Below are positions 8,710-16,944 of a stretch of DNA of 62,059 bases, one piece after another. Position 1 is the stretch's first letter. The number at the start of each line of letters is the position of its first letter. A program made the translations under genes and the position numbers. The DNA comes from Actinomycetota bacterium (GTDB lineage Bacteria; Actinomycetota; Actinomycetes; S36-B12; CAIYMF01). The notes under the pieces were generated by a model that made no database searches, was not told where the DNA came from, and saw only the letters and a program-made list of their open reading frames with translations. Location of the stretch: assembly GCA_009697815.1 (NCBI GenBank), contig WLRQ01000010.1, positions 1 through 62,059 on the forward strand, in the 5' to 3' direction.

Positions 8710-9141
8710 GTGACCGAGAACGACCACCGCCTCGTGCGCAATCTCTACGCGCGCTATTGCCACGCGCTGGATGACTGCGACGAGATTGCCCTCGCCACGT
8801 GCTTCAGTCCTGACGCGACCGTCACGGTGATCGAGACGAACCTCGCCGTCGATGCTCCCCCCGCCCCTGCCCCTCGGGTGATGGAAACCCGCGCTGGCAT
8901 CGTGACGGCCATGATGCAGGCGGCGCGCGCCCGCGTTGGCTACCGCCACTGGGTCACCAACCTCCACCTCGACGTCGTCGACGACGACCACATCACCGGT
9001 ATCGCCGATTTCCAGGTAGTCACCGAGCGCGCCGTCACCGAATCCTTCGGCCGCGACCGCGATGAGATCGTCCGCGACCCCTCGGGCGAATGGACTTTCT
9101 CCAGCAGACTGATCGACTACCGCTACCGCATCATCTGGTAG
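8710..9141 (+). CDS. SnoaL-like / NTF2-like domain protein
   Basis: 143 residues, starting at a GTG with GGAG five bases upstream. The segment LYARYCHALDDCDEIALATC followed by FSPDATV, a later YRHWVTNLHLDV strand, and the overall length match the SnoaL-like polyketide-cyclase/NTF2 fold. Members act as isomerases, hydratases or dehydratases on small ring compounds, or have no known activity. It is separated from the upstream operon by the terminator at 8612-8651 but lies in the same catabolic island, so a role as isomerase or hydratase in the pathway is possible. Confidence 0.7.
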   Translation: MTENDHRLVRNLYARYCHALDDCDEIALATCFSPDATVTVIETNLAVDAPPAPAPRVMETRAGIVTAMMQAARARVGYRHWVTNLHLDVVDDDHITGIADFQVVTERAVTESFGRDRDEIVRDPSGEWTFSSRLIDYRYRIIW

Positions 9142-9183
9142 TCGGCGGGCCGCTCCGCTCGGGAACGGCGCACCCACCAACAG

Positions 9184-9221
9184 CGAAGGCCTCGAGTCGC
9201 ATCAGCGATTCGAGGCCTTCG
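9184..9221. terminator. 17-bp hairpin between convergent genes (bidirectional terminator)
   Basis: CGAAGGCCTCGAGTCGC at 9184-9200 pairs with 9205-9221 around ATCA. There is one G-T wobble. It lies between the plus-strand SnoaL-like gene and the 3' end of the minus-strand LLM oxidoreductase, so it can terminate both. Confidence 0.85.
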
Positions 9222-9235
9222 TTGACTTCGGTATG

Positions 9236-10402
9236 TCAGGCCTTGCCGGCGTCGGCGCGCTCCTTGTCGTACTTCTCCTTCGCGAGGCGCTGGGCCTCCT
9301 GGGTGATCTCGACGGTGTGCATACCGCTGTCGATCACCGACGCGAAGCTGCGGGCACGCGACTCGTGATCACCAGTGAAGTGCGGGGCCACCTCGGCCGC
9401 GATCATGCGGTAGCTGTTGCGCGTGGCCTCGGGGCTCGCCCAGTCGCCCTGGAGGTTGAGCCAGGTGCCGAACCCGCCCGACTTCTCCTGAAGCCGCTTG
9501 ATTTGCTGGACGGCCAACTCAGGGGTGCCGATCGCGGTGAAGCCGCTGTCGTTGTAGTCGGTGATCATCTGGTCGAGGTCGTCGTACGCGGCGCCGCCCG
9601 GTGATACCTGCGAGAGGTAGTTGAGCAGCTGCTTGAGGCCGTACTTGCACTCCTCACGCGCCTGGTCCTCGGTGGGAGCGACGTGCATGATGCCCACCAG
9701 GCGCCAGTTCGCGCGCGAGATGGTCTGGTTGTTCTCAGCAGCGATCTTGCTTGCAATGTTCCAGTGGCTTTCCAGGAGCTCAACGCCCTCCGGGAAGGTC
9801 GCCGCAAGCGAGAGGAGCGACGCGCCGTACTTGCCTGCCAGGTTCGGCCCGTTGGGCGAGACGGTGGCGGTGCAGGCCATCTCAACCTTGGAGTAGGGCT
9901 TCATCTGCAGGTAAGCCTCGTCGAGCTTGTACCAGTCGGTCTCCTCGGTGACGGTCTCGCCGTTGAGCAGGCGGTAGATCGCCCCGAAGGACTGCTCCAT
10001 CTTGCGACGGCCTTCGAGTGGGTTCAGGCCCATCATCTTCGAGTCGTCGGCAAGCTGGCCCGGACCGGCACCGAAGATCACGCGGCCACGCGTCATGTGG
10101 TCGAGCTGATTGATGCGCTCCGCCACCATGAACGGGTGGTGGTAAGGCAGGGACACCACGCCGAGGCCGAGCTTGATGCGCTTCGTGCGCTCGGCAGCTG
10201 CCGCGATGAAGATCTCGGGGCTCGCGATCAGTTCCACACCACCGCTGTGGTGCTCGCCTACCCATACCTCGGCGAAACCGAGTTCGTCGAGGTACTGGAT
10301 GATCTCGAGGTCATGGCGCAGCGCTGCGTTCGAGTCGACGCGGGGCACGTGATAGGGCCCCATGAAAGCACCGAACTTCACGGGCGGGTACTCGACGGTC
10401 AT
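9236..10402 (-). CDS. LLM-class flavin-dependent monooxygenase, limonene-monooxygenase (LimB)-like
   Basis: 388 residues, luciferase-like TIM-barrel oxidoreductase. The ATG has a GAGGAG site about 7 bases upstream. Diagnostic stretches: GFAEVWVGEHHSGG, SPEIFIAAAAERTKRI, GVVSLPYHHPFMVAERINQL, RGRVIFGAGPGQL. From memory these resemble the limonene 1,2-monooxygenase (LimB)-type branch more than the alkanesulfonate or F420 branches. It would use reduced FMN and oxygen to epoxidise or hydroxylate a hydrophobic substrate. Two operator-like palindromes lie in the 253 bases upstream. The branch assignment is inference. Confidence 0.8.
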   Translation of the reverse strand: MTVEYPPVKFGAFMGPYHVPRVDSNAALRHDLEIIQYLDELGFAEVWVGEHHSGGVELIASPEIFIAAAAERTKRIKLGLGVVSLPYHHPFMVAERINQLDHMTRGRVIFGAGPGQLADDSKMMGLNPLEGRRKMEQSFGAIYRLLNGETVTEETDWYKLDEAYLQMKPYSKVEMACTATVSPNGPNLAGKYGASLLSLAATFPEGVELLESHWNIASKIAAENNQTISRANWRLVGIMHVAPTEDQAREECKYGLKQLLNYLSQVSPGGAAYDDLDQMITDYNDSGFTAIGTPELAVQQIKRLQEKSGGFGTWLNLQGDWASPEATRNSYRMIAAEVAPHFTGDHESRARSFASVIDSGMHTVEITQEAQRLAKEKYDKERADAGKA

Positions 10403-10460
10403 GTTCTACTCCTCGATCGTGGTGGCGGTGGTCGATCGTCCCTGGACATCGCACAACAGG

Positions 10461-10477
10461 CGTCAGTGTGACTGACG
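10461..10477. promoter_or_regulatory. Operator-like palindrome CGTCAGT-N3-ACTGACG
   Basis: Perfect 7-bp arms, CGTCAGT at 10461-10467 and ACTGACG at 10471-10477, with a GTG spacer. It lies 59-75 bases upstream of the LLM monooxygenase start. The size and position suit a dimeric repressor (TetR, GntR or similar). No regulator gene is adjacent. Confidence 0.5.
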
Positions 10478-10517
10478 ACCTGACATGAGCAGTGATCGGT
10501 CCAGAACGGCTAAATCT

Positions 10518-10541
10518 GCTACCAACCGCTTGGTTGGCAGC
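10518..10541. promoter_or_regulatory. TetR-type operator-like palindrome
   Basis: GCTACCAACC (10518-10527) and GGTTGGCAGC (10532-10541) form a 10-bp inverted repeat with one mismatch around GCTT. The core CCAACC-N4-GGTTGG resembles operators of TetR-family regulators of fatty-acid and steroid catabolism. It lies in the 253-base gene-free stretch between the acyl-CoA ligase and the LLM monooxygenase, both on the minus strand, so it could control the monooxygenase transcript. Confidence 0.5.
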
Positions 10542-10655
10542 AAGACAGCATGGCACGAAAGCCAAATGTCGGCAAGGGATTTCAGCGGACCCCACCCATC
10601 TCCGTAGACCATATGCTCGGTGCATCCGGTCAGGGCGCAGACCTGACATCGACAC

Positions 10656-12215
10656 CTACTCCGCGGCACCACTCTTGAGCAGTTTCTTCTCGATCTTGCC
10701 GATCGAGGTCATGGGCAACGAGTCACGGAACTCGACGATCGTGGGCACCTTGAACGGAGCCAATTGGGCCAGGCAGTGGGCTCGCACCTCCTCGAACGTC
10801 ATCGCTGCGGCGCCAGGTCGCAGGACGATGAACGCCTTGACCGCTTCGTCGCGAATATCGTCCGGCACCCCTACAACGGCCACCAGCTCCACTGACGGAT
10901 GCTGGGCGATAACCCCCTCGACCTCGGTGGCCGAGATGTTCTCGCCCGCACGCTTCACGATGTCCTTGACTCGGTCGACGAAGTACAGGTAGCCCGCCTC
11001 GTCGAGGTAGCCGACGTCGCCCGTGCGCAGCCAGCCGTCGGCCACCGTGGCCGCGGTGGCCGCAGGGTCGCGGTAATACTCCTTCATGATCGTGCGCCCA
11101 GGCTGGCCGTGCACGACGATCTCGCCGGGATCGCCGACAGCAGCCTCCGCCCCGTCCTCGCCGATGATCCGCACCGTCCGACCGATCGCGGGCAGGCCGA
11201 TCGATGGCCAGCGCTGCGGGCCAAAGACGGGGCACACCGTCACCTCAGTCATGGTTTCAGTGAGTCCGTAGCCGTTGATCAGATTGATCCGGAAACGCTC
11301 CTGGAAGGCGTCCCGCTCGGCGTCACGCACGCTGAGTGCGTAGGTGGCGCGCCGGATCGAGTGCACAGAGTCCAAGGCCGACGGCTCCTGCGCGAGCAGG
11401 GTGCGCACCATCATCGCCACGATGCTGGCGTGGGTGGCCCCGTGACGCCGGACCTGATCCATGAACGAGCTTGCGGAGAACCGCGGAACCAACACGAAGG
11501 TGCCGTTGGCCGTCAAGGCATTGAGCATGCTCAGGGACTGCGCGTTGACGTGGAACAGCGGCAAGCAGCTAAAGAAGGTGTCTTCCTCCGAGACATGCAG
11601 CCCGCGCGAGGTGCGCTCCCCTGACCACAGCCAGTTCGCATGCGTGATCACCACGCCACGAGGGCTCGCCGTGGTGCCCGAGGTGAAGATGATCTCGAGC
11701 GGCTCCTCGTTGTGGAGGCGCAGCGGATCGATCCGGCGCGCGCTCGCGAGTTCGCCGAATGCGGTTTCACCGAGCCTGGCCGGATCAGTCCCGACGCAGA
11801 TCCGCCGCATCGGAGTGCCGAGAACAGCCACAGTCTCGTCAACAAGATCGCGATAATTGTCGCCGCTGACGATCGTGCTGGCCTGCGACCACCCCACCAC
11901 ATGTGCGAGTTCGCGCACCTGGTTCGAGGTGTTGGACGGAACCGCAACGGCTCCGAGATAGGCAAGGGCGAACAGGGCCACCACCATCTCGACCCCGTTG
12001 TCGAGGTGCAGGGCCACCTTGTCGCCCCGGCCCACGCCTGCCGACGCGAAGCCCCCGGCGGTGCGCGCGACGAGATCCTCGAATTGCTCGTAGGTCAGAC
12101 GCGTGGCCTTGCCGTCCGCATCCTCGAACACCAGCCACTGCTTGTCCGGGGTGCGCGCGACACGCTCCAGAAGGAGATCGCCGACGGTCCGGTTGCCGAT
12201 GAGGTCGGCGCTCAC
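10656..12215 (-). CDS. Acyl-CoA ligase, AMP-binding (crotonobetaine/carnitine-CoA ligase-like)
   Basis: 519 residues, ANL superfamily. ATP loop IIFTSGTTASPRGVVITHAN, GYGLTETMTEV, WLRTGDVGYLDEAGYLYFVD and a C-terminal MTSIGKIEKKLLKS with the adenylating Lys. It starts at a GTG that overlaps the stop of the upstream CMD-family gene (GTGA), so the two are co-translated. It activates a carboxylate to a CoA ester. Sequence features (DRVKDIVKRAGENISATEVE) resemble medium/short-chain ligases such as CaiC. The substrate is unknown. Confidence 0.9.
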   Translation of the reverse strand: MSADLIGNRTVGDLLLERVARTPDKQWLVFEDADGKATRLTYEQFEDLVARTAGGFASAGVGRGDKVALHLDNGVEMVVALFALAYLGAVAVPSNTSNQVRELAHVVGWSQASTIVSGDNYRDLVDETVAVLGTPMRRICVGTDPARLGETAFGELASARRIDPLRLHNEEPLEIIFTSGTTASPRGVVITHANWLWSGERTSRGLHVSEEDTFFSCLPLFHVNAQSLSMLNALTANGTFVLVPRFSASSFMDQVRRHGATHASIVAMMVRTLLAQEPSALDSVHSIRRATYALSVRDAERDAFQERFRINLINGYGLTETMTEVTVCPVFGPQRWPSIGLPAIGRTVRIIGEDGAEAAVGDPGEIVVHGQPGRTIMKEYYRDPAATAATVADGWLRTGDVGYLDEAGYLYFVDRVKDIVKRAGENISATEVEGVIAQHPSVELVAVVGVPDDIRDEAVKAFIVLRPGAAAMTFEEVRAHCLAQLAPFKVPTIVEFRDSLPMTSIGKIEKKLLKSGAAE

Positions 12216-12979
12216 GAGGCGGCCGCCTCTTCGAGCAGGATCGGGACGCTGATCGTGCTCGAGTGGATGCCCAGGACGGACGCAAGCTGCAGGACTTCAG
12301 CTATCTCCTGCTCGGTTACTCCCAGCTCGATGCTTGCGCGGATGTGTCGACGCATCGCCACCGGCTCGAGGTGGGTCACCGAGGCGTAGATGGCCACCTG
12401 GATGAGTTCCATCGTTCCCCGATCGAGCACCGCGAGTTCGAATGGGGCGGCGAAGAGTTTGACGACCGTGCCGAAGAACTCCGGATCGGCCGTGAGGATG
12501 CGCTGCCAGCCGTCGGACCAGTAGTGATGGCGTTCGATGAACTCAGCCTTGAGTCGCTGGCGCTCCGCGTCACCGGCCACCGAGCTGGGGACGGATGCAA
12601 TCCCGGCAGCCTCGAGCTCCTCGTGCAGGATCTCCATCCCGAGCTCGGAGGACCGCAGGCCCATCGACGAGGTCAACTCGATCACCGCGAGGATCTCAGC
12701 GACGCTGGCGCCGTACTTAAGCGCGTTCTGAACATGGATGCGGATACCTGGCACGAACAAGTGAGTCGTCGCCGCGTCGATGGCGATGTAGATGAACTCC
12801 TTGACCTTCGGCGAGAGGCCACCACGCTTCCATGGGATCTCGGAAAAGCGCAGGTACGCCTCGAAGTACGCAGGGTCGAGGTCGAGCACACCGTCCCACA
12901 AGGGAGACCAGTAACCCCTCGCGGCAATAAATGCCTCACGCAACTGCGCCTTGTGCTCGTCGAGCTCCGTGTCCGCCAT
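12212..12979 (-). CDS. Carboxymuconolactone-decarboxylase-family protein (two-domain)
   Basis: 255 residues. The ATG at 12979 has a GAAGGAG site upstream. Two tandem CMD/AhpD-like helical units are visible: residues about 20-110 (GLSPKVKEFIYIAIDAATTH ... GASVAEILAVIELTSSMG) and about 150-250 (FELAVLDRGTMELIQVAIYA ... GVTEQEIAEVLQLASVLG). Neither unit has the Cys-x-x-Cys of AhpD peroxidases, so a redox role is unlikely. A lactone/decarboxylase-like or scaffold role is possible. It is translationally coupled to the acyl-CoA ligase and divergent from an acyl-CoA dehydrogenase, with 277 gene-free bases between them. Confidence 0.8.
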   Translation of the reverse strand: MADTELDEHKAQLREAFIAARGYWSPLWDGVLDLDPAYFEAYLRFSEIPWKRGGLSPKVKEFIYIAIDAATTHLFVPGIRIHVQNALKYGASVAEILAVIELTSSMGLRSSELGMEILHEELEAAGIASVPSSVAGDAERQRLKAEFIERHHYWSDGWQRILTADPEFFGTVVKLFAAPFELAVLDRGTMELIQVAIYASVTHLEPVAMRRHIRASIELGVTEQEIAEVLQLASVLGIHSSTISVPILLEEAAAS

Positions 12980-13256
12980 GCTCCGGGCTCCTTCTCGTCG
13001 ACTCGTCGGGGTCGTCGCACCGCAGGCCGACGAGCTCACCGGCGCGGGGATAGACCGCGATCTTCTCGCGGATCCCCCACCTGTTGTCCAGGCTGGCCGC
13101 GCGTCGATGTGGGGAGATCCTCCACCCTGCCCGGTTCCCCTGCTTGACAGGCCCCTGCCCAGACTCCCAGTGTTCATCGCGGACGACGCGTTTGATCGAA
13201 TGAAGTCCCGTGACCCACGGGCCCCCGGGCCCCCGAGCTCTAAGAACCGGTGCATC

Positions 13257-14402
13257 GTGGACTTCGCCATCTCCGACGAGGAGCGTCAGTTCGTCGACGT
13301 CGTCCGTGACTTCCGGCTGCGGCATCTCGCCGAGCACGAGCGCGACTTCCTGGCCAACGGCAAGCTCGAACTGTCGACCCGTCTTGGGCTGGAGGCGCTG
13401 GCACGCGCACAGGGCCTATGGGCTCTCGAGGTACCCGAGGAGCACGGCGGCCAGGGGCTGCCGATGGTGCTGCAGATGCTGGTGCTCGAGGAGCTCTACC
13501 AGACGCCGATGATGTTCGAGTTCGGAGGGCTGGCCGAGCCGGCGCTCGAATTCTGCACTCCCGAACAGCACAAGGAGTACTACCTCGGCGTGGTCGAGGG
13601 TCGTCGCCGCAGTTGCTACGCATTCACCGAGCCCGACACCGGTTCAGATCTCGGAGCGGTCCGTACCGAGGCCGTGCGTGTCGATGACACGTTCGTGATC
13701 AACGGCACGAAGTTGTTCATCTCCCACGCCGACCGCGCCGACTTCATCATCCTGTTCGCGTCCACCGACCGTTCCAAGGGCGCCCGCGGCATTAGCTGCT
13801 TCCTCGTCGACATGGACAACCCCGGGGTCTCCCTCTCGCGCGAGATCAAGACGATGGGCGACGACTGGGCGCCGCACGAGATCGTCTTCGACAACTGCGT
13901 GGTGCCGGCCAGCGCCCTGCTCGGTGAGATCAATGGCGGCTGGCAGATCGCCAACAGGCAGTTGACTTATGGCCGGCTTCGCATCGCGGCCTACCAGCTC
14001 GGAATCGCCCGTCGCTGCCTCGACGAAGCGGTGGCGTGGGCTAAGACGCGGGTCACGTGGGGTAAGCCGATCGCCGCCCGCCAGGGCGTGCAGTTCATGA
14101 TCGCCGACTCCGAGGTCGAGCTCGAGGCGGCCCGACTGCTCGTCTACCGGGCCGCGTGGCTCGTCGACGCCGACAAGGCGACTCGCAACGAAGCATTCGT
14201 CGCCAAGCTCTACGCCACCGAGATGGCCTACCGCGTAGCCGATCGCGCGATGCAGATCCTGGGCGGCATGGGCTATGCCAGCGAGTCGGTGGTGCAGAGC
14301 TACTTCCGTCAGGCCCGGCTCTGGCGGATCGGCCACGGAACCAGCGAGATCCACCGCTGGATGATCGCCCGCAACATCCTGGGGCCCGAGGCTTCGGACT
14401 AA
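13257..14402 (+). CDS. Acyl-CoA dehydrogenase with His at the usual catalytic Glu position
   Basis: 381 residues from a GTG. The FAD-binding segment is CYAFTEPDTGSDLGAVRTEA, followed by NGTKLFISHADRADF, TRVTWGKPIAARQGVQF and MQILGGMGYASESVVQSYFRQ. The C-terminal signature reads RIGHGTSEIHRWMIARNILG: His replaces the Glu of the usual (Y/E)-E-G-T motif. The alternative helix-G site (RQLTYGRLRIA) also lacks a Glu. It may use another base, catalyse a different flavin reaction or need a partner subunit. The stop is immediately followed by the E1 gene, so they form one operon. Confidence 0.88.
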   Translation: MDFAISDEERQFVDVVRDFRLRHLAEHERDFLANGKLELSTRLGLEALARAQGLWALEVPEEHGGQGLPMVLQMLVLEELYQTPMMFEFGGLAEPALEFCTPEQHKEYYLGVVEGRRRSCYAFTEPDTGSDLGAVRTEAVRVDDTFVINGTKLFISHADRADFIILFASTDRSKGARGISCFLVDMDNPGVSLSREIKTMGDDWAPHEIVFDNCVVPASALLGEINGGWQIANRQLTYGRLRIAAYQLGIARRCLDEAVAWAKTRVTWGKPIAARQGVQFMIADSEVELEAARLLVYRAAWLVDADKATRNEAFVAKLYATEMAYRVADRAMQILGGMGYASESVVQSYFRQARLWRIGHGTSEIHRWMIARNILGPEASD

Positions 14403-16406
14403 GTGGACGACACCGAGCCGAGCATGACCATCACATCACCGGCGACGGTGCTGGAGTTGTACCGACGGATGTTCCGAATCCGCCGCTTCGAAGAACAGGC
14501 CGCGATCCTCTACCGTGCCGGGCACATTCCCGGCTTCGTCCACCTGGCGATTGGCCAGGAGGCCACGGCCGTGGGCGCGTGCTTTGCGCTTCGCGACGAC
14601 GATGTCATCACCTCCACACATCGAGGCCATGCCCACGCCCTCGCGCGCGGCCTCACACCCGTCGAGATGTACGCCGAGCTCATGGGCCGCGAGGCCGGGG
14701 TCTGCCGAGGCCGCGGTGGGTCGATGCACATCGCCGATCCGAGCCGCGGAATCTTCGGTGCCAACGGCATCGTCGGCGCGGGCATCCCGATCGCTGGCGG
14801 AGCCGCCCAGGCTGCTCGCTTCAACGGTAAGGGCGGCGTGGCCGTCGCTTTCCTCGGCGACGGCGCTCTCTCCACAGGCGCTTTCCACGAGGCGGCGAAC
14901 CTCGCCTCGCTCTGGGAGCTCCCCCTCGTGCTGTTCTGCGAGAACAACCGCTTCTCGGAGTTCTCCCACTTCGACGACCAGCACCCGGTCCAGGTCGAAG
15001 ACCGTGCGCGCGGTCTCGGCCTGCGGTTCCGCCGGATCGACGGCAATGACGTCGTCGCCGTCGCAGAGGCGATGACGACGATCCTCGCCCAGGTGCGAGA
15101 CGGTGGCAGGCCCTACCTTGTGGAGGCGCTGACCTTACGTGTCCGCGGGCATTACGAAGGCGACCCTCAGCACTACCGCTCGCCTGCCAACCCCTCAGAG
15201 CCCGAACCCCGCGACCCGCTGATCGTGGCCCGTGAGCGACTGGCGGCAGCGGACGTACCGGACGCCGACATCGCAGCGGTCGAAGCCGCCATCGAGCGCG
15301 AGATCGACGAGGCGATTGCGGACGCCGAACTCTCACCTCAGCCTCCTGCGAGCGAGCTTTCGCTCGCCGTCACCCGCCCACGCCCCAGCGCACCGGCCTC
15401 GGTCATGGAGATCGCCGACTCCGCCGCGACGGGCGAGACCTGGAAGTACTTCGAGGCAGTCCGCGCCGCCCTTCACGCCGAGCTCGAGAACGACGACAAG
15501 GTCTTTGTGGCCGGGATCGACATCGGCGCAAGCGGCAACGTCTTCGGAATCACGCGCGGACTCAAGGATCAGTGGCCTAGCCGAGTGCTCGACACCCCCA
15601 TCTCCGAGACGGCGATCATGGGCCTGGGTGTGGGCGCGGCGATGGCTGGCTACAAGCCCGTCCTTGAGTTGATGTATTTCGACTTCCTCGGAGTCTGCCT
15701 CGACCAGATCATGAACCAGGCTGCCAAGCTTCCCTACATGACCGGTGGTCAGGCGCAGATGGCCCTGACGCTGCGCACGCAGATCGGCGCCGGGCGCTCG
15801 TCAGGCGCGCAGCACTCCCAGAGCCTCGAGGCAATGCTCTGCCACATCCCCGGCCTCACTGTCGTGATGCCGTCCACGCCGTCAGACGCCTACGGGCTTC
15901 TCCGTGCAGCTATCGCGGACCCAAACCCGGTAGTGGTGGTCGAGCACCGGCTCCTCTACGGCAGCAAGGGTCCGACGTGCTCCCCCGACCACCTCGTCCC
16001 GATCGGCCAGGCCGCCATCCGCTCACGAGGCACCGATCTCACCATCGTGTCATGGTCTCGCATGGCGACGGTGTGCCTCGAGGCCGTGAATCACCTTGCC
16101 ACAGAAGGCATCTCAGCTGAACTCATCGACCTGCGCACGATTGCCCCCCTGAACATGACCCCGATACTCGAATCGGTCGCCACCACCTCACGTCTACTCA
16201 TCGTGCATGAGGCACACCACGACTTCGGGCCGGGTGCAGAGATCGCCGCACGCATGGCGAACGAAGGCCTTCACCTACTCGATGCCCCCGTGGTGCGGGT
16301 CGCCCCACCCCACGTGCCCGCCCCCTACTCACCATCGCTCGAGCAGGCCTGGCTGCCCGACCTGACGCGAATCCTGGACGAAGCACGGCGGCTCGTCCGC
16401 TTCTAG
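14403..16406 (+). CDS. Thiamine-diphosphate-dependent 2-oxoacid/acetoin dehydrogenase E1, fused alpha and beta subunits
   Basis: About 667 residues. The alpha half (about 1-320) holds FRIRRFEEQAAILYRAGHIP, GHAHALARGLTPVEMYAELM and the ThDP motif GDGALSTGAFHEAANLASLW followed by CENN. The beta half (about 345-667) holds DTPISETAIMGLGVGAAMAG, GRSSGAQHSQSLEAML and LIDLRTIAPLN. These are normally two genes (AcoA/AcoB or PdhA/PdhB); here they are fused through an Ala/Glu/Pro-rich linker. The GTG start abuts the upstream stop; an ATG at 14424 is possible. No lipoyl E2 or E3 is nearby, so partners must be elsewhere, or this E1 acts alone as a decarboxylase or ligase. Confidence 0.88.
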   Translation: MDDTEPSMTITSPATVLELYRRMFRIRRFEEQAAILYRAGHIPGFVHLAIGQEATAVGACFALRDDDVITSTHRGHAHALARGLTPVEMYAELMGREAGVCRGRGGSMHIADPSRGIFGANGIVGAGIPIAGGAAQAARFNGKGGVAVAFLGDGALSTGAFHEAANLASLWELPLVLFCENNRFSEFSHFDDQHPVQVEDRARGLGLRFRRIDGNDVVAVAEAMTTILAQVRDGGRPYLVEALTLRVRGHYEGDPQHYRSPANPSEPEPRDPLIVARERLAAADVPDADIAAVEAAIEREIDEAIADAELSPQPPASELSLAVTRPRPSAPASVMEIADSAATGETWKYFEAVRAALHAELENDDKVFVAGIDIGASGNVFGITRGLKDQWPSRVLDTPISETAIMGLGVGAAMAGYKPVLELMYFDFLGVCLDQIMNQAAKLPYMTGGQAQMALTLRTQIGAGRSSGAQHSQSLEAMLCHIPGLTVVMPSTPSDAYGLLRAAIADPNPVVVVEHRLLYGSKGPTCSPDHLVPIGQAAIRSRGTDLTIVSWSRMATVCLEAVNHLATEGISAELIDLRTIAPLNMTPILESVATTSRLLIVHEAHHDFGPGAEIAARMANEGLHLLDAPVVRVAPPHVPAPYSPSLEQAWLPDLTRILDEARRLVRF

Positions 16407-16420
16407 AAGGCCGCACGCGT

Positions 16421-16789
16421 TCAACTGCCAGCGCGTTGATCGGGCTGGAACAGCCCGATCGTGTTGCCCTCAGGGTCGACGATGTACGCCGACCACCCCA
16501 TGCTGGGGATCGGCAGTTTCCCTTGCACCACTTGCCCACCACCCACCACGACGCGCGCCAAAGCGTCGTCCATGTTCTCCACCGACGCCGTCAGGACCGG
16601 GCTTCGGTGCAGATCGTCCCTCGCGAGCAGCGCACCGTCAGCGCCCGGTTCGGATTCAGCGCCGGCGCGCACTAGCCAATAGGGACCGTCACCGAATCGC
16701 GAAACCTCCCAACCCAGTACGTCGTTGTAGAACGCGGTCGCCCGCTGCTCATTGTCGACCGGGATCTCAAAGTGCACGACCTTGGACAT
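16421..16789 (-). CDS. VOC-family (glyoxalase/bleomycin-resistance fold) protein
   Basis: 122 residues from the ATG at 16789, which has a GGAGGGGA site upstream. The order VVHFEIPVDNEQRATAFYND, VLGWEV, PVLTASVENMDDALARV and YIVDPEGNTIGLFQ is the two-module beta-alpha-beta-beta-beta fold of VOC proteins; His and Glu metal ligands are plausible at HFEIP and near the C terminus. Function is not determinable. It is convergent with the E1 gene, which ends 14 bases away, and lies at the right boundary of the catabolic island. Confidence 0.8.
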   Translation of the reverse strand: MSKVVHFEIPVDNEQRATAFYNDVLGWEVSRFGDGPYWLVRAGAESEPGADGALLARDDLHRSPVLTASVENMDDALARVVVGGGQVVQGKLPIPSMGWSAYIVDPEGNTIGLFQPDQRAGS

Positions 16790-16944
16790 CTCGACTCCCC
16801 TCCAGGTTTCAGGTCGTTTCAGGCTACGCAGCATGAGGGCGTGACGTCCCACGGACTGCGAATCCACTCCGGCGACGGACCGCGCGTTCCCGCTACGCGA
16901 CGCCAGCCGCGGACGCGCCTGACACTGGTGCGTACCATGCTCGC

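Noticed and set aside
13210-13235. GGGCCCCCGGGCCCCC palindrome upstream of the acyl-CoA dehydrogenase at 13257
   Set aside because: Low-complexity G/C run, no consistent operator spacing.
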